NCBI RefSeq assembly: GCF_041624475.1
Contig: NZ_JBFJUX010000008.1
Coordinates: 86,145 to 150,144 of the forward strand
Source of the DNA: Litorivivens sp041624475
GTDB taxonomy: Bacteria > Pseudomonadota > Gammaproteobacteria > Pseudomonadales > Spongiibacteraceae
Direction of reading: 5' to 3'
Length of the DNA stretch: 64,000 nt
Shown: in pieces, positions 17,101 through 24,835 of the stretch
Numbering within the stretch: position 1 is the first letter of the stretch
How the letters are laid out: every line of letters starts with the position of its first letter
Program-made: the position numbers and the translations under genes
The notes under the pieces: model-generated
Database searches by the model: none
Told to the model about the DNA's origin: nothing
The model's input: only the letters and a program-made list of their open reading frames with translations

Positions 17101-18346
17101 TGTTGGTCAGAAGGAGATTCTTGCTCACTATAAAACTGATTATCCACCGCATAGTATGCGAGTTTCTTTGATAACTGCATATGCGACGGAGTTCGGCCTT
17201 CCTCTTGATGTGATCATGAAAGTTGTTGGGCATGCGTCGATAGTTATGTCGCTATACTACGTGAAATCGTCGCCAGAGACGCTTAAGATGAGGATTGATG
17301 AGGGTGAAAAGAGAGCTTTAAAAAATAAAGCTAGTTTTGCACAAGCTATGATGGAGCAAAATAGAATTTCGGAATTGCGTGGAGAACTAATTGGAAGCGA
17401 TGGCAAAGATGCTTACCAGACGTATGCGTCTCAACCGCCCGGTAGCTTTTTATTTCGAGACTATGGTATTTGTCCCTATGCAGGCTCTAGATGCTCGGAT
17501 GGGGGCGAGCTGCTTGGAAAAAAGAGAGTCCGCTCTCAAGTCGTCAGTGGCTACCTCGGACGTCAGAATTGTGTGAGATGTAGGCATTTCATAACTGGTC
17601 CGGCATTTCTAGGTGGCCTGATTTCTTTAGAGAATGAAATATCCTTAGCGGCCAATACACAAGCTGAACACTATCAAGGGTTGGTCGATGCTCTTGAGCT
17701 TGTAAATATTCAGATAAAAGAGGAAACAGAAGTTTTCTATGATAGGGCAAAAAGAGGTGATGGCCTTGATGATGGTGCTCTATATTCACTTGACCAGAGG
17801 AAACGAAAAATCACATCAGAGTTAGAGAGTGCAGCTGAAAAACTAGACCTTCTTATGTGTGATATGCAAGCGGTATCTAGTTTTGTAGCTGATTGCCTCG
17901 ATATAATTAATAACACTGCTTTAGATGCTAATAGTCGGAATAAATCTGTCTCGCTAGTAGCAGATAAATATAGTGAACTGAGTAGTTCGTGGGAAGAGGT
18001 TTCTCATTTCCATCAATTATGCGAGGTGTGTGAAAACGCAGAAATATTTGAGTCTTCTTCAGCTAAAAATGCCGTAATACCCAGATCCCAAATGCTCGAC
18101 CGTATGGCTGACCTCAATAAGCTTTCTCCACGATTATATAATCTTTCTCCTGATCAGCAGCTTATTTTGGGCAATCAGGTCGTCAGACTTCTTCTGAGTA
18201 GATTGCGGACGTGGGAGTCGGTAGATAAGGTTGTGAAGGGTGAAGTAAGAATTAGCGACTTGTCGTTTGATCAGTCTATATCAGATGACGAATTCAAAAT
18301 AATATTTTCAGAATGTCGAGCATTGGTGCCTGGGGTAGATCCATGA
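14150..18346 (+). CDS. gmtZ: Giant repeat-containing tyrosine recombinase GmtZ-like
   Basis: This 1,398-residue protein has three parts. Residues ~7-604 are ten tandem units of about 57 residues with the pattern W..A..AA..LGIKS..Y...YK.D..LP..P...Y...W...GGW.GFLG, matching the phage-integrase repeat (INT_rpt). Residues ~640-1060 are a tyrosine-recombinase domain with Arg773 (DLRHLQIF), His1001-x-x-Arg1004 (HSMR), His1028 and Tyr1037 (GHASIVMSLYY). The C-terminal ~340 residues carry a Cys-rich putative zinc site (GICPYAGSRC and NCVRCRHFITGP) and a charged helical region. The gene is AT-rich. Its stop overlaps the start of gmtX (ATGA), so they are translationally coupled. The repeats may contact DNA; this is inference. 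Confidence 0.85.
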   Translation: MTESTYKYWLHASHAAIGLGIKSKREYRRRYKEDPLLPKFPEEYYNDIWKSNNEWDGFLTHRSNRRADQIYQTWGQASKAAQRLGIKNSSDYKQRYWEDSCLPRNPDNHYASDWRKNGGIDGFLGKPVVSHYDTWEEAAESARKLKMVSAKDYVNRRDRDLRLPGKPEEKYRTEWGKRGGWQGFLDTGYLKNKYKTWDLASKAAIALNIKSAEQYYRQYKKDPKLPRSPQIAYPEIWRDANGWKDFLGTTSRRKIFFASYAEASQAARALGITSQKEYVEKYKLCRQLPAKPNRIYEDVWLQNGGMKGFLGVGYSGKFYEQWHVASAAAKALGFETPKDYIQKHALDPKLPATPRDKYKDVWVKNGGWRGFLGGGRVLNPYESWGDASVAAKKLKIKSWQQYATEHKKDIRLPAAPMNQYSDVWSEYNGWHGFLGIKTERDFWYKTLDEVRAAIRRLGIRNLSEYRAHYKDDKGLPANPNRIFSSFPGWPDVALPVRYRCLGDVKWAVKVLKIKNSVEYKKARRAYPSLPAHPELKFKEEWVDWFDMCDIPRFYEFDECRNIAIANGASTQNEYRRLCVKLKDPRMAKTPDQVYLEEWKNWYHFLGRKEPYVTKNIDASFDAWKKSFDEFLSCSRASKQKESYLCRFLRDYIAKYDLAGTPEEFVSRKDHELWSFQVFLDEQSSISVGNKILMTLNEYFEYVISMKMTFEDLESGEIRKINNARNPFNNYRNKSGVESTRRDESVKPSLAFQFVDELRRWIVPDGATNFQDLRHLQIFDADWVNVDEETIDFKDPNCVIKFEHGRYKIWCPVYWMHTYALCSVPARGKQLAYNDSGEADVDIPIVSGDKLSWTKNRGQLAGMLDKQGFIKKLNDDACGMYFTTNKTGYQGSGYSVPWIPERLAYWMIILREWQSKYNPIEEPTAWLSCRRTLLNESQLRAKGANCFLFRDYNDIEPGHFQGRLAARIAAGLYYSQPKDLKLASLVGQKEILAHYKTDYPPHSMRVSLITAYATEFGLPLDVIMKVVGHASIVMSLYYVKSSPETLKMRIDEGEKRALKNKASFAQAMMEQNRISELRGELIGSDGKDAYQTYASQPPGSFLFRDYGICPYAGSRCSDGGELLGKKRVRSQVVSGYLGRQNCVRCRHFITGPAFLGGLISLENEISLAANTQAEHYQGLVDALELVNIQIKEETEVFYDRAKRGDGLDDGALYSLDQRKRKITSELESAAEKLDLLMCDMQAVSSFVADCLDIINNTALDANSRNKSVSLVADKYSELSSSWEEVSHFHQLCEVCENAEIFESSSAKNAVIPRSQMLDRMADLNKLSPRLYNLSPDQQLILGNQVVRLLLSRLRTWESVDKVVKGEVRISDLSFDQSISDDEFKIIFSECRALVPGVDP

Positions 18347-18933
18347 GCCCAGAAGACACATTGGAGCATTTGAAGAGCATAAGCTCTAGTAGGATTCATT
18401 CGACACTAGACGCTATTTATAAAGTATGTTGTCAGCAGCGTGAGTTAGGTAATTCTGATTTTTCTATAGCTACTATAGCGAAAGTCGGGACGGATCTTGG
18501 AGTTCCAAAGGCACAAAGTATAAGAAACAGTACGGGGGAGAATTATCGTATCCTGATAAAGTCTTTTCGTGATTCTGTAAAGTCTGGATCTATTAAAAAA
18601 AATGCAAAGGGCAAGGACTCATGGATTGCAGACATTGAAGATCCTGGTTTACGGCTTCTCGTGCAAGTTCAGGCCGCAGAGTTGGCAGAGGCTAATCGTC
18701 TGATTTCAGAATTTCTGCCGCCGGGCTTAGAAATAAAAGTCACAGATAATATTATAAAAGCTGAGCTCAATTTAATTGAGCGAAGAGCACTGGAATACCT
18801 GGTGTCTTCCAGTTTTTTGGAAGATGCCGGATTAATACTTGGATCTCGCGGTGATGTCTTAGACGAGTCAGGTAAAACAGTCTTTCCTGTGGGCACTATA
18901 GATGCACTTCGAAAGGCTCTTGATAGCTTATAG
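18343..18933 (+). CDS. gmtX: Third trio protein GmtX-like
   Basis: This 196-residue protein has no enzymatic motif. It begins MSPEDTLEHLKSISSSRIHSTLDAIYKVC, looks helical throughout, and contains a helix-turn-helix-like stretch (DFSIATIAKVGTDLGVPKAQSIRN) that suggests DNA binding. The start is the ATG at 18,343, which overlaps the gmtZ stop by four bases; the frame is open 30 bases further upstream. Its position as the third gene of the trio and its size are the main reasons for the GmtX name. It probably assists or regulates excision and integration. Confidence 0.72.
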   Translation: MSPEDTLEHLKSISSSRIHSTLDAIYKVCCQQRELGNSDFSIATIAKVGTDLGVPKAQSIRNSTGENYRILIKSFRDSVKSGSIKKNAKGKDSWIADIEDPGLRLLVQVQAAELAEANRLISEFLPPGLEIKVTDNIIKAELNLIERRALEYLVSSSFLEDAGLILGSRGDVLDESGKTVFPVGTIDALRKALDSL

Positions 18934-18987
18934 TGTCGAGCTTATTGATTAGGTATGTACCATCGATGTTGCTTAATCGGAATGGTG

Positions 18988-20400
18988 TTATTCGGAGTCT
19001 AGGCCATTGATGGTCAATAGTTCCCGATGAAAGCGGCCGAACATATTTAAAGTCAATTCGTAGGATTCCCGCAACGTTGAAGGCGCTATGGATTGGGATT
19101 GGTCTACAGTGGGTTGTACAGGAGTGGCAAACTTTGTTCCAAAAATTATTCGCATATCAGATTGTGCCGGAGGGTTCTTTTGTCGTGAGGGTGAAGGCAG
19201 GTCGCCGCCGCGTGTGGGGCGCATGACCTCAAATTTCACCGGCTGGACGGTCGGAATATCCTCGGCTAAGCGCTCGGCATATTCGATTAGCGTCGGTTCT
19301 GCAGGCATGTAGAGGTAACCTTTTTCACCGCTGAGCCCGTTGGCGCGCAAGATCCGCCCTAGAATCTGTCGAAAATATAATTCCGTTTTTACGCGCGTGA
19401 GGTGACAGCAGACGCGCAGGCGGGGAACATTAGTGCCTTCGCTGATCATGCCCACAGATATAATCCACTTATCACGGTTGCGCTTGTAGCTTCGGATCGT
19501 CGCTAGCGGGTCATCTTCACGATAAGTGGCAATGGCTGCGCTCTCACCGCATGTGCGCACCAAAAGATCAGCGATAAAATGTGCGTGAGACACTGAGGCC
19601 GCGACGATCAGTCCGCCGGCATTTGGCGAGGTCGCGCGTATTCGTGTCAGAGTATGATTAGCCTGCTGAAGGATGTATGTGATGAGGGCTTCAGTCTCCA
19701 ACAGTTGCTGGTAGGTGCACTCGCTTTCTGCAAGCAGTTCGCGAAAATTTGCGTACCGGTCGAGGGCATTACGGCGCTGGATCGTTATTCGGTCGTTGTC
19801 GACGATGGTCAGCTGTGGCGACCGGCAGACCCCATCGGCGATCGCTCGCGCCAATCCGTACCTGTAGTCGCAGTGGATCTGGCCATTATCCCGGCAGTAG
19901 TATGACAGCGCGATAGGGATGGCGTCGGAACGCCAAGGTGTTCCGGTGAGCGCCAGCGTATAGGCGGCCTGCCCCTGAACTCGCGAAATGACCCGTTCGC
20001 CCCAGGCGTTTGCTGTCTCCGGCGTTTGCCCGGCGCAGTGGTGTATTTCGTCAAATATCGCGAATACCCGCTGGCGTCGGAACAGGTCCCAGAAGCTGTC
20101 GTTGATGCTCAGCATCGCCTGGTACGTCAGGGTGCGTCCGCGTGAGCCAAGCAGGCCGTCAAAGGATTCCTCAAACTGGGTTTCCAGCTCAGTCCGAAAA
20201 TCGTCTGCCACGATGACTGAGGGGGCGAAACAAACCACCAGGTCAACCAAGCCTGCGTCCATCAAACGCTTGGCCAAAGCGGAAGCCATCCACGTCTTAC
20301 CTGCCCCTGGCGTGGCTAGACACAGGAAGTGCGGCTGGCCACCACAATAGGCTTGGTACGCCCGAGTGATGCACTCAGCCTGCCAATGTCGAAGAGTCAT
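18988..20400 (-). CDS. DEAD/DEAH-box superfamily 2 helicase
   Basis: This 470-residue SF2 helicase is related to the Res subunits of type I/III restriction systems. Visible motifs are Walker A (ATPGAGKTWMA), Walker B (FDEIHH), motif III (LTGTPWR), motif V (ISEGTNVPRLRVC) and motif VI (QILGRILR). There is no nuclease domain visible; the last ~70 residues are low-complexity and polar. The start is the ATG at 20,400 (MTLRHWQAEC), which overlaps the stop of the upstream winged-helix gene (ATGA); the frame is open further 5' but would run through that gene. It is GC-richer than the adjacent trio, so it is a separate acquisition. It may act in phage defence or in maintenance of the island. Confidence 0.85.
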   Translation of the reverse strand: MTLRHWQAECITRAYQAYCGGQPHFLCLATPGAGKTWMASALAKRLMDAGLVDLVVCFAPSVIVADDFRTELETQFEESFDGLLGSRGRTLTYQAMLSINDSFWDLFRRQRVFAIFDEIHHCAGQTPETANAWGERVISRVQGQAAYTLALTGTPWRSDAIPIALSYYCRDNGQIHCDYRYGLARAIADGVCRSPQLTIVDNDRITIQRRNALDRYANFRELLAESECTYQQLLETEALITYILQQANHTLTRIRATSPNAGGLIVAASVSHAHFIADLLVRTCGESAAIATYREDDPLATIRSYKRNRDKWIISVGMISEGTNVPRLRVCCHLTRVKTELYFRQILGRILRANGLSGEKGYLYMPAEPTLIEYAERLAEDIPTVQPVKFEVMRPTRGGDLPSPSRQKNPPAQSDMRIIFGTKFATPVQPTVDQSQSIAPSTLRESYELTLNMFGRFHRELLTINGLDSE

Positions 20401-20930
20401 GATTGGGTGGCCGGAAGATGATCGGCGATCACGAATTCCAGTGCTCGTACCCTGCCGAGCATTTTGGTGCAGCGGTCTCGCGCGTCGTTGTAACGTTGTT
20501 GAACGGAACTGCGTAGCTCCGGGAATTCGCTGCATAGGGCATCGTATTCCTCGGTTTCACCGATGACCGCCAGGATTTCCCGGTTATAGCGGTGTAGTTT
20601 GTCGTGGAGGCTACGCAGCTCGGTCTCGTTCCTGGCATTGTGATGACCCGAGGGTGGCTGATTGTGCTCGGATTTCAGGTGCCCTTCTTGTTCAGCCCCA
20701 ACGTACCGATAACGAGGCCGGCCGTCGCTGCGTTCAACACGTTGTAATACCCCTTTCTCTGTTAGGCGCAATACATTGCGGTACACGAATTGACGGCAGG
20801 CTTTCGCCGTTTTCTGGGAGCGCGCGGGTAAGGCCATATAGGCAGCTGTCAACTCCGGCACTGTAAAGGTGTCGAGCTGATCTGATTGCAAAAGGAAGAG
20901 CAGCTCCGGGTGGATGCGGAGTGGTTTCAT
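20397..20930 (-). CDS. Winged-helix / coiled-coil protein of the helicase module
   Basis: This 177-residue protein has no recognised family. The first ~75 residues look like a winged helix (TFTVPELTAAYMALP, then VYRNVLRLTEKGVLQRVE and YRYVG). The remainder is a long, charged helix likely to form a coiled coil (ETELRSLHDKLHRYNREIL and onward). It is the first gene of a two-gene operon: its stop overlaps the helicase start by four bases. It starts 67 bases from the divergent XRE gene. The likely role is DNA recognition or loading of the helicase; that is inference. Confidence 0.65.
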   Translation of the reverse strand: MKPLRIHPELLFLLQSDQLDTFTVPELTAAYMALPARSQKTAKACRQFVYRNVLRLTEKGVLQRVERSDGRPRYRYVGAEQEGHLKSEHNQPPSGHHNARNETELRSLHDKLHRYNREILAVIGETEEYDALCSEFPELRSSVQQRYNDARDRCTKMLGRVRALEFVIADHLPATQS

Positions 20931-20951
20931 AGGCGCGTCTAGAAGGCTGAG

Positions 20952-20998
20952 TGTCTCGAATTTCGCGACATTCTACATTGTCTCTACTATCGAGACAA
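20952..20998. promoter_or_regulatory. Predicted operator in the divergent helicase-module/XRE promoter
   Basis: A perfect inverted repeat TTGTCTC-7-GAGACAA (20,978-20,998) ends at the first base of the XRE start codon. A second, imperfect copy (TGTCTCG-5-CGCGACA, 20,952-20,970) lies on the side of the winged-helix gene. The pair would let the XRE protein repress both its own gene and the helicase operon. Confidence 0.65.
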
Positions 20999-21261
20999 TG
21001 AAGCCATCTGCCTATTCACAACATTATTACAAGCTTCGCACTTGGCTCAGGGCCAAGCGTGAAGAACAAGGCTTGTCGCTACGTGCTGCTTCTACGTTGG
21101 TAGGCCGGCACCATTCTGTGCTAGGCAAAATGGAGCAGGATCGACGCCGCATCGACATCATTGAGTATGTGGAATACTGTCGGGCCTTAGGAGTCGATCC
21201 GCATGAAGGGCTCGAACTTGTCCTGACTTCAATGGCGCTTTCCACCAAACATCGCGGTTAG
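20998..21261 (+). CDS. XRE-family HTH repressor
   Basis: This 87-residue DNA-binding protein has a single Cro/CI-type helix-turn-helix (LRAKREEQGLSLRAASTLVG then HHSVLGKMEQDRRRIDIIE). I chose the ATG at 20,998; an upstream in-frame start at 20,914 would translate through the operator. It is divergent from the winged-helix/helicase operon and has a palindromic operator at its start codon, so autoregulation and control of the operon are likely. Such repressors commonly guard toxic or defence genes in mobile elements. Confidence 0.8.
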   Translation: MKPSAYSQHYYKLRTWLRAKREEQGLSLRAASTLVGRHHSVLGKMEQDRRRIDIIEYVEYCRALGVDPHEGLELVLTSMALSTKHRG

Positions 21262-21368
21262 AGAATATTAAAATGCTGCTTTTTTGTTGGATGGCGGTAA
21301 GCCATCGGGAAGGGGGCGGTGTGCGCCCCGTAATCATATGTTCCTGAGTCGCTGAGAGTATCGGCTTG

Positions 21369-21740
21369 TCAGCGAATCTTTCCCAGGATGGGAAGCGGTC
21401 GACTCGTCAATGCATCAAGGGCTAAATGGCTGAGATAAGCTGCCCCGCCTAGCAAAAGCAGGCCCCGCAAAAGCTGTTTAACGTTATCCTGCGGATCCCA
21501 GCGATAAACTTTGTGCATGCCTACTCCCAATAACCCTAGCACTGTTAAACTGTGGAAAAACTGCCGATGGTGAGCGTTGCCCAGCGAGGGCTCGATCATG
21601 TCGGGTAGCTCGCCCAGGTATGCGCCAATGGGTATTGCAACGGCCGGATGATGCAAAGGTGTTGTCTTGTTTTTTGAGTCATGCTGTGCGATCGCGAAAG
21701 CTGCAACGGCGCCAGCAAATTGGTGCGTAGGTCCGTTCAT
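21369..21740 (-). CDS. YdjM-like membrane-bound metal-dependent hydrolase (DUF457 type)
   Basis: This small 123-residue membrane protein has the family pattern of histidines and acids: THQFAGA at the start, LPDMIEP, HHRQFFHS and SHLALDALTSRPLPILGK. This is typical of the LexA-regulated YdjM/DUF457 putative inner-membrane hydrolases. The family is about 200 residues in many hosts, so this is a short version. It lies 12 bases downstream of a small conserved protein on the same strand; the pair probably forms an operon. The substrate is unknown. Confidence 0.68.
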   Translation of the reverse strand: MNGPTHQFAGAVAAFAIAQHDSKNKTTPLHHPAVAIPIGAYLGELPDMIEPSLGNAHHRQFFHSLTVLGLLGVGMHKVYRWDPQDNVKQLLRGLLLLGGAAYLSHLALDALTSRPLPILGKIR

Positions 21741-21752
21741 AACTCCACCTAA

Positions 21753-22001
21753 TTATTTGAGTTTCTTCTTCACGTTTTCAATCAGTTGCTCGCAGCATCC
21801 CGAAACCTCAAAATTCAGGGAGTCGAGGTTGCGGCCCTTGACCTTAATCTTTGGCTTCTGGTCATGTTCAGGGCATCGGGCTGAACCTACCGCCTTGGTA
21901 ATGGACTGCTGTAATGACTCTACAAAAGCTGATTCCAGTGCGCTTCCAATATTTCGAGGCGATACCTTTCTGCCGTTTATTTCAAACGAAATATCAATCA
22001 C
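21753..22001 (-). CDS. Small conserved protein upstream of the YdjM-like gene
   Basis: This 82-residue protein begins MIDISFEINGRKVSPRNIGS, with two cysteines at SARCPEHDQKP and GCCEQLI. The pattern CPEH...CC suggests a small metal-binding or redox-sensitive fold. I do not recognise a named family. It sits directly before the YdjM-like gene on the same strand with a 12-base gap, so the two probably act together. It has normal codon composition and a plausible ATG start, which supports a real gene. Confidence 0.55.
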   Translation of the reverse strand: MIDISFEINGRKVSPRNIGSALESAFVESLQQSITKAVGSARCPEHDQKPKIKVKGRNLDSLNFEVSGCCEQLIENVKKKLK

Positions 22002-22220
22002 TAGTCGTCTCCTCAGTCACTTTCTTTCCGTACGCCCTTGAAGGGACACTTATTGGAGGTTTTTACATCCATAAATCGACTAGTCGTTGTGTCTCGCTAG
22101 ATATAGTTGCCGGATGGAGTCTTCGTTTGGGATCGTCCAAGAACTGTTCCATTCCGGCGTCCGTCACCTTTAGGGGGATTTGTTGCCATAGTCCCTTAAG
22201 GTCAGCATGGATAGTGTGAG

Positions 22221-22312
22221 TTACCTTTTGTTTTGATATAAGATTTGACACCTTTATCAAAAAGGGTAACTTTCTCCTTTTAAAAAGGATGTGTCAGGTC
22301 AGGTCAGGTCAG
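22221..22312 (-). mobile_element. Remnant of an IS481-like terminus (left bracket of the P450 module)
   Basis: Read on the minus strand, this stretch aligns with the IS terminus at 31,801 (shared GACCTGACAC, GTTACC, TTTGAT and AAAGGTAA blocks in the same order). It is diverged and has no intact transposase. On its inner side the pentamer AGGTC is repeated four times (22,294-22,315), extending the terminus motif. With the right-hand copy it brackets the P450/TonB cargo in inverted orientation. Confidence 0.45.
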
Positions 22313-22329
22313 GTTTGGACTTCTGCATT

Positions 22330-23166
22330 TCAAGATCTGACTTTTACTTCCTCGTCAACACCAAGTGATTTTCGCCACTGTTCGATATAACTCCACGACC
22401 ATTTTCCAGCTGGAATCACGTCGTATGTAGGGTCGAAAAATTTTGACGAGACACCAACACCCTTCCTAAAGTAATTTAACAGTTTTAGCGTATCGACCGT
22501 TGCATTGAAGCGATAGTGCGTAGGAGAGTACAACTTCTCGACCTCAAGAATTATTTTCCAGCAATCTGGAATAAATTTGGACACTATATTGAACGCAGCA
22601 CCTATGCGTGTTTTGTAGGAGTTATCAAGCTGAGACAGCAGGCTAATGGTCACCGAGTGATGCTCTAGTTCCTCGCACCAATGCCATTTAAATACATCTA
22701 GCACCCTTTTATCGACGGTTTCATCTTTGTAGAATCCAGTGTCTATAAACGTTAATTTAATTACGGAGAAAAATAGGTGCTCCAATGCAGCCGCAATAGC
22801 TAGATTATCTAGAATAGATAGATTCGAAGTTAGCCCGCGCATCGTTTTTTCTAGATTGGAGTTTTCGCCTATATCATTTATACCTAGCGCCTTATTTAGC
22901 TTCACATGAACTACAGTGTGCTCCCTCTCCTGTTCTATAAATTCGTCAACTAAAATCTTAAGCCAGGCATTATCCTTAATAATTGGATCATTCTTATAAG
23001 CCAATACTGAGCGCATAATATACTTCTCAGCTGCGGGTGTTATTAGAGAGACAGCTTCCCAGAAAACCCTCATATGTCTTGTGTCGCACCAGGCTTCGCA
23101 AGTGCTTAAATTAAGGTCGAAATCAACTTTCTTTGAGTGAAAGTCGATGGCTTCGATCGTGTTCAT
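22330..23166 (-). CDS. PF10118-type ferritin-like 'metal-dependent hydrolase'
   Basis: This 278-residue protein belongs to the predicted metal-dependent hydrolase family PF10118. Its four-helix, ferritin-like metal ligands are visible as EQEREHTVVH, EHLFFS and WCEELEHHS. Members are common beside steroid- or lipid-degradation genes and may be di-iron oxygenases or hydrolases; the reaction is not established. It is on the minus strand downstream of a P450 (308 bases apart), and likely has its own promoter in that gap. It is AT-rich compared with the backbone. Confidence 0.72.
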   Translation of the reverse strand: MNTIEAIDFHSKKVDFDLNLSTCEAWCDTRHMRVFWEAVSLITPAAEKYIMRSVLAYKNDPIIKDNAWLKILVDEFIEQEREHTVVHVKLNKALGINDIGENSNLEKTMRGLTSNLSILDNLAIAAALEHLFFSVIKLTFIDTGFYKDETVDKRVLDVFKWHWCEELEHHSVTISLLSQLDNSYKTRIGAAFNIVSKFIPDCWKIILEVEKLYSPTHYRFNATVDTLKLLNYFRKGVGVSSKFFDPTYDVIPAGKWSWSYIEQWRKSLGVDEEVKVRS

Positions 23167-23473
23167 ATATTTTCTCCTGTCTAATAATGTCGTGTTTATA
23201 GTTTTACGACGTTATTGAGGTATGGTAGATGCTTAATCGTTCTTTCCACACGTAACTATGTAAAACATTTATTTTTATAATAGATGCTGATGTTGGAACT
23301 ATAAATTAGTTGATATGACCGTTTAATGGATTTATGTGATGCACATTGACAATGTCAGGCGCTGGCAAAGCCAGTCAATATTGAATCTAGCGTTCCCGCT
23401 GCGCTTGTATTCATAAGTCGTCGATAGTGATCTATTTGTGACTCTCGGAAACCTATCGGCGCATACCGATGTA
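23167..23473. other. Intergenic region between P450 and PF10118 genes
   Basis: About 307 bases, AT-rich, without an ORF or clear hairpin. It should contain the promoter of the PF10118 gene (minus strand), whose ATG is preceded by a purine-rich AGGAGAAAATAT on that strand. No repeat or RNA gene is seen. Confidence 0.5.
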
Positions 23474-24835
23474 TTACCTTATGCGCTTCAGTTTAATTGG
23501 TAAATCATCAGCCGGTTTTGGCAGTGGCACAGTCTGGAGCCGTTTGCCAGAGTCGGCCGTTAACGTGAATTTGTAGCGAGGTAAAAACTGGTGCACAAAG
23601 GTTTTGGACTGCATCAGAGCAAAATGCATACCGATGCATTTGTGGGCGCCACCACCAAACCCGACGAAGTTGAAGGGATGTCGCTTGTGCTCATTGCGAG
23701 GATCCAGCCAGCGGTCAGGCTCGAATGAGTGAGGGTTATCCCAATACTCGGCCATACGATGGTTGTACTGGGGAACTAGGAACAGAATAGTGTTTGCGGG
23801 GATGAAGTGTCCGCCGAGTTCGCAGTCGCGAATAGTTCGCCGTTGCGCAACCATAGCTGATGGATGAAGTCGTAATGTTTCCTTGATCGCCGCATCGGTA
23901 TATGGCATCTTATCCAGATCGTCGTAATCAAGAAAATCCTTATCGATCGACATCGCTTCATCACGCAGGCGCTGTTGCCACTCCGGATTCTCCCCCAGAT
24001 GCAACATTAAGTGGCTGAGGGCACTAGTGGTGGTGTCGTGTGCTGCGAAGAGCAGAAAGCTCATATGTGCGATGATGTCGTCGTCGCTAAAATACCCGCC
24101 GTTCTCGGTTTTTTCCCGCGTGAAATAACTGAATGTGTCGATACCATCGCCGTAACGCCTTTCCTCGATCAGCGAACCAAAGAAATCCTGTAGATATCGC
24201 TGGGCCTTTTTCCCTCTCGCGTATTTGGTCCCAGGAATTTCTTTCGCAACAAACCCCATCAAACCAGTGGCAATATCCAAAAAGGCTCGATTTAAGTTGT
24301 TGGCTCGTTCGTCGTTTTTATCCAATCCCACAAATATTCTAGCGGCCACGTCCAGTAGCGTTCGCTTTATGGCTGGAAAGAACAGGAGATCCTTGCGACC
24401 GTCCCAGCTTTCAACTGCGTCCTGAATCATCGGGCCCATTGTACTAAAGTATCCGCGCATGGCTTCGGTCTTAAACGCGCTCTGCATAATGCGACGCTGG
24501 AGGCGATGTTCGTTATGATCTCGGAGCAGCAGCGCACCCTTATAGAAACGACCAAGAGTGCGAGAGTAGCCCATCTCGGCCGAAAAGTTTTTGTTCTTGT
24601 CGAGATACACTTCGCCGTAAATATCTGGCCCGACCAGCAGAACACCCTTTAGGTACGCTACGCTCAGTTTTGACACTGGCCCGTAGCGGCAATACTGCCT
24701 GTCGATGGTGCCGTAAAGATCGTTCACCATATCGAAATAATGGCCTATAAACGGGCGGCCATATGAACCAGGGATGTGCTTCAGGTCAGAGTTGTCCGAA
24801 GCATTTTTGTAGTTGTTAAATTCCGCAATGCTCAT
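23474..24835 (-). CDS. Cytochrome P450 (453 residues)
   Basis: This heme-thiolate monooxygenase shows the oxygen-activating I-helix motif (FAAHDTTTSAL), the ExxR motif (KETLRLHP) and the heme ligand loop FGGGAHKCIGMHFA with the Cys ligand. The N-terminal residues (DLKHIPGSYGRPFIGHYFDM) resemble the proline-rich hinge of CYP51/CYP120/CYP26-like enzymes rather than typical small bacterial camphor-type P450s, which suggests a large hydrophobic substrate such as a sterol, retinoid or terpenoid. No ferredoxin partner gene is in the island. I chose the ATG at 24,835 (MSIAEFNNYK); an extension to 24,880 is less likely. Confidence 0.9.
   Translation of the reverse strand: MSIAEFNNYKNASDNSDLKHIPGSYGRPFIGHYFDMVNDLYGTIDRQYCRYGPVSKLSVAYLKGVLLVGPDIYGEVYLDKNKNFSAEMGYSRTLGRFYKGALLLRDHNEHRLQRRIMQSAFKTEAMRGYFSTMGPMIQDAVESWDGRKDLLFFPAIKRTLLDVAARIFVGLDKNDERANNLNRAFLDIATGLMGFVAKEIPGTKYARGKKAQRYLQDFFGSLIEERRYGDGIDTFSYFTREKTENGGYFSDDDIIAHMSFLLFAAHDTTTSALSHLMLHLGENPEWQQRLRDEAMSIDKDFLDYDDLDKMPYTDAAIKETLRLHPSAMVAQRRTIRDCELGGHFIPANTILFLVPQYNHRMAEYWDNPHSFEPDRWLDPRNEHKRHPFNFVGFGGGAHKCIGMHFALMQSKTFVHQFLPRYKFTLTADSGKRLQTVPLPKPADDLPIKLKRIR

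Noticed and set aside
22063..22260. Minus-strand ORF of 65 codons next to the 82-residue protein
   Set aside because: Its start region coincides with the decayed IS481-like terminus (22,221-22,312), its start would be TTG, and the product resembles nothing known. Probably a chance frame or a truncated relic.
22291..22315. Four tandem AGGTC units, considered as a CRISPR-like or regulatory array
   Set aside because: Too short, no spacers; better explained as slippage at the IS terminus GACCTGAC.
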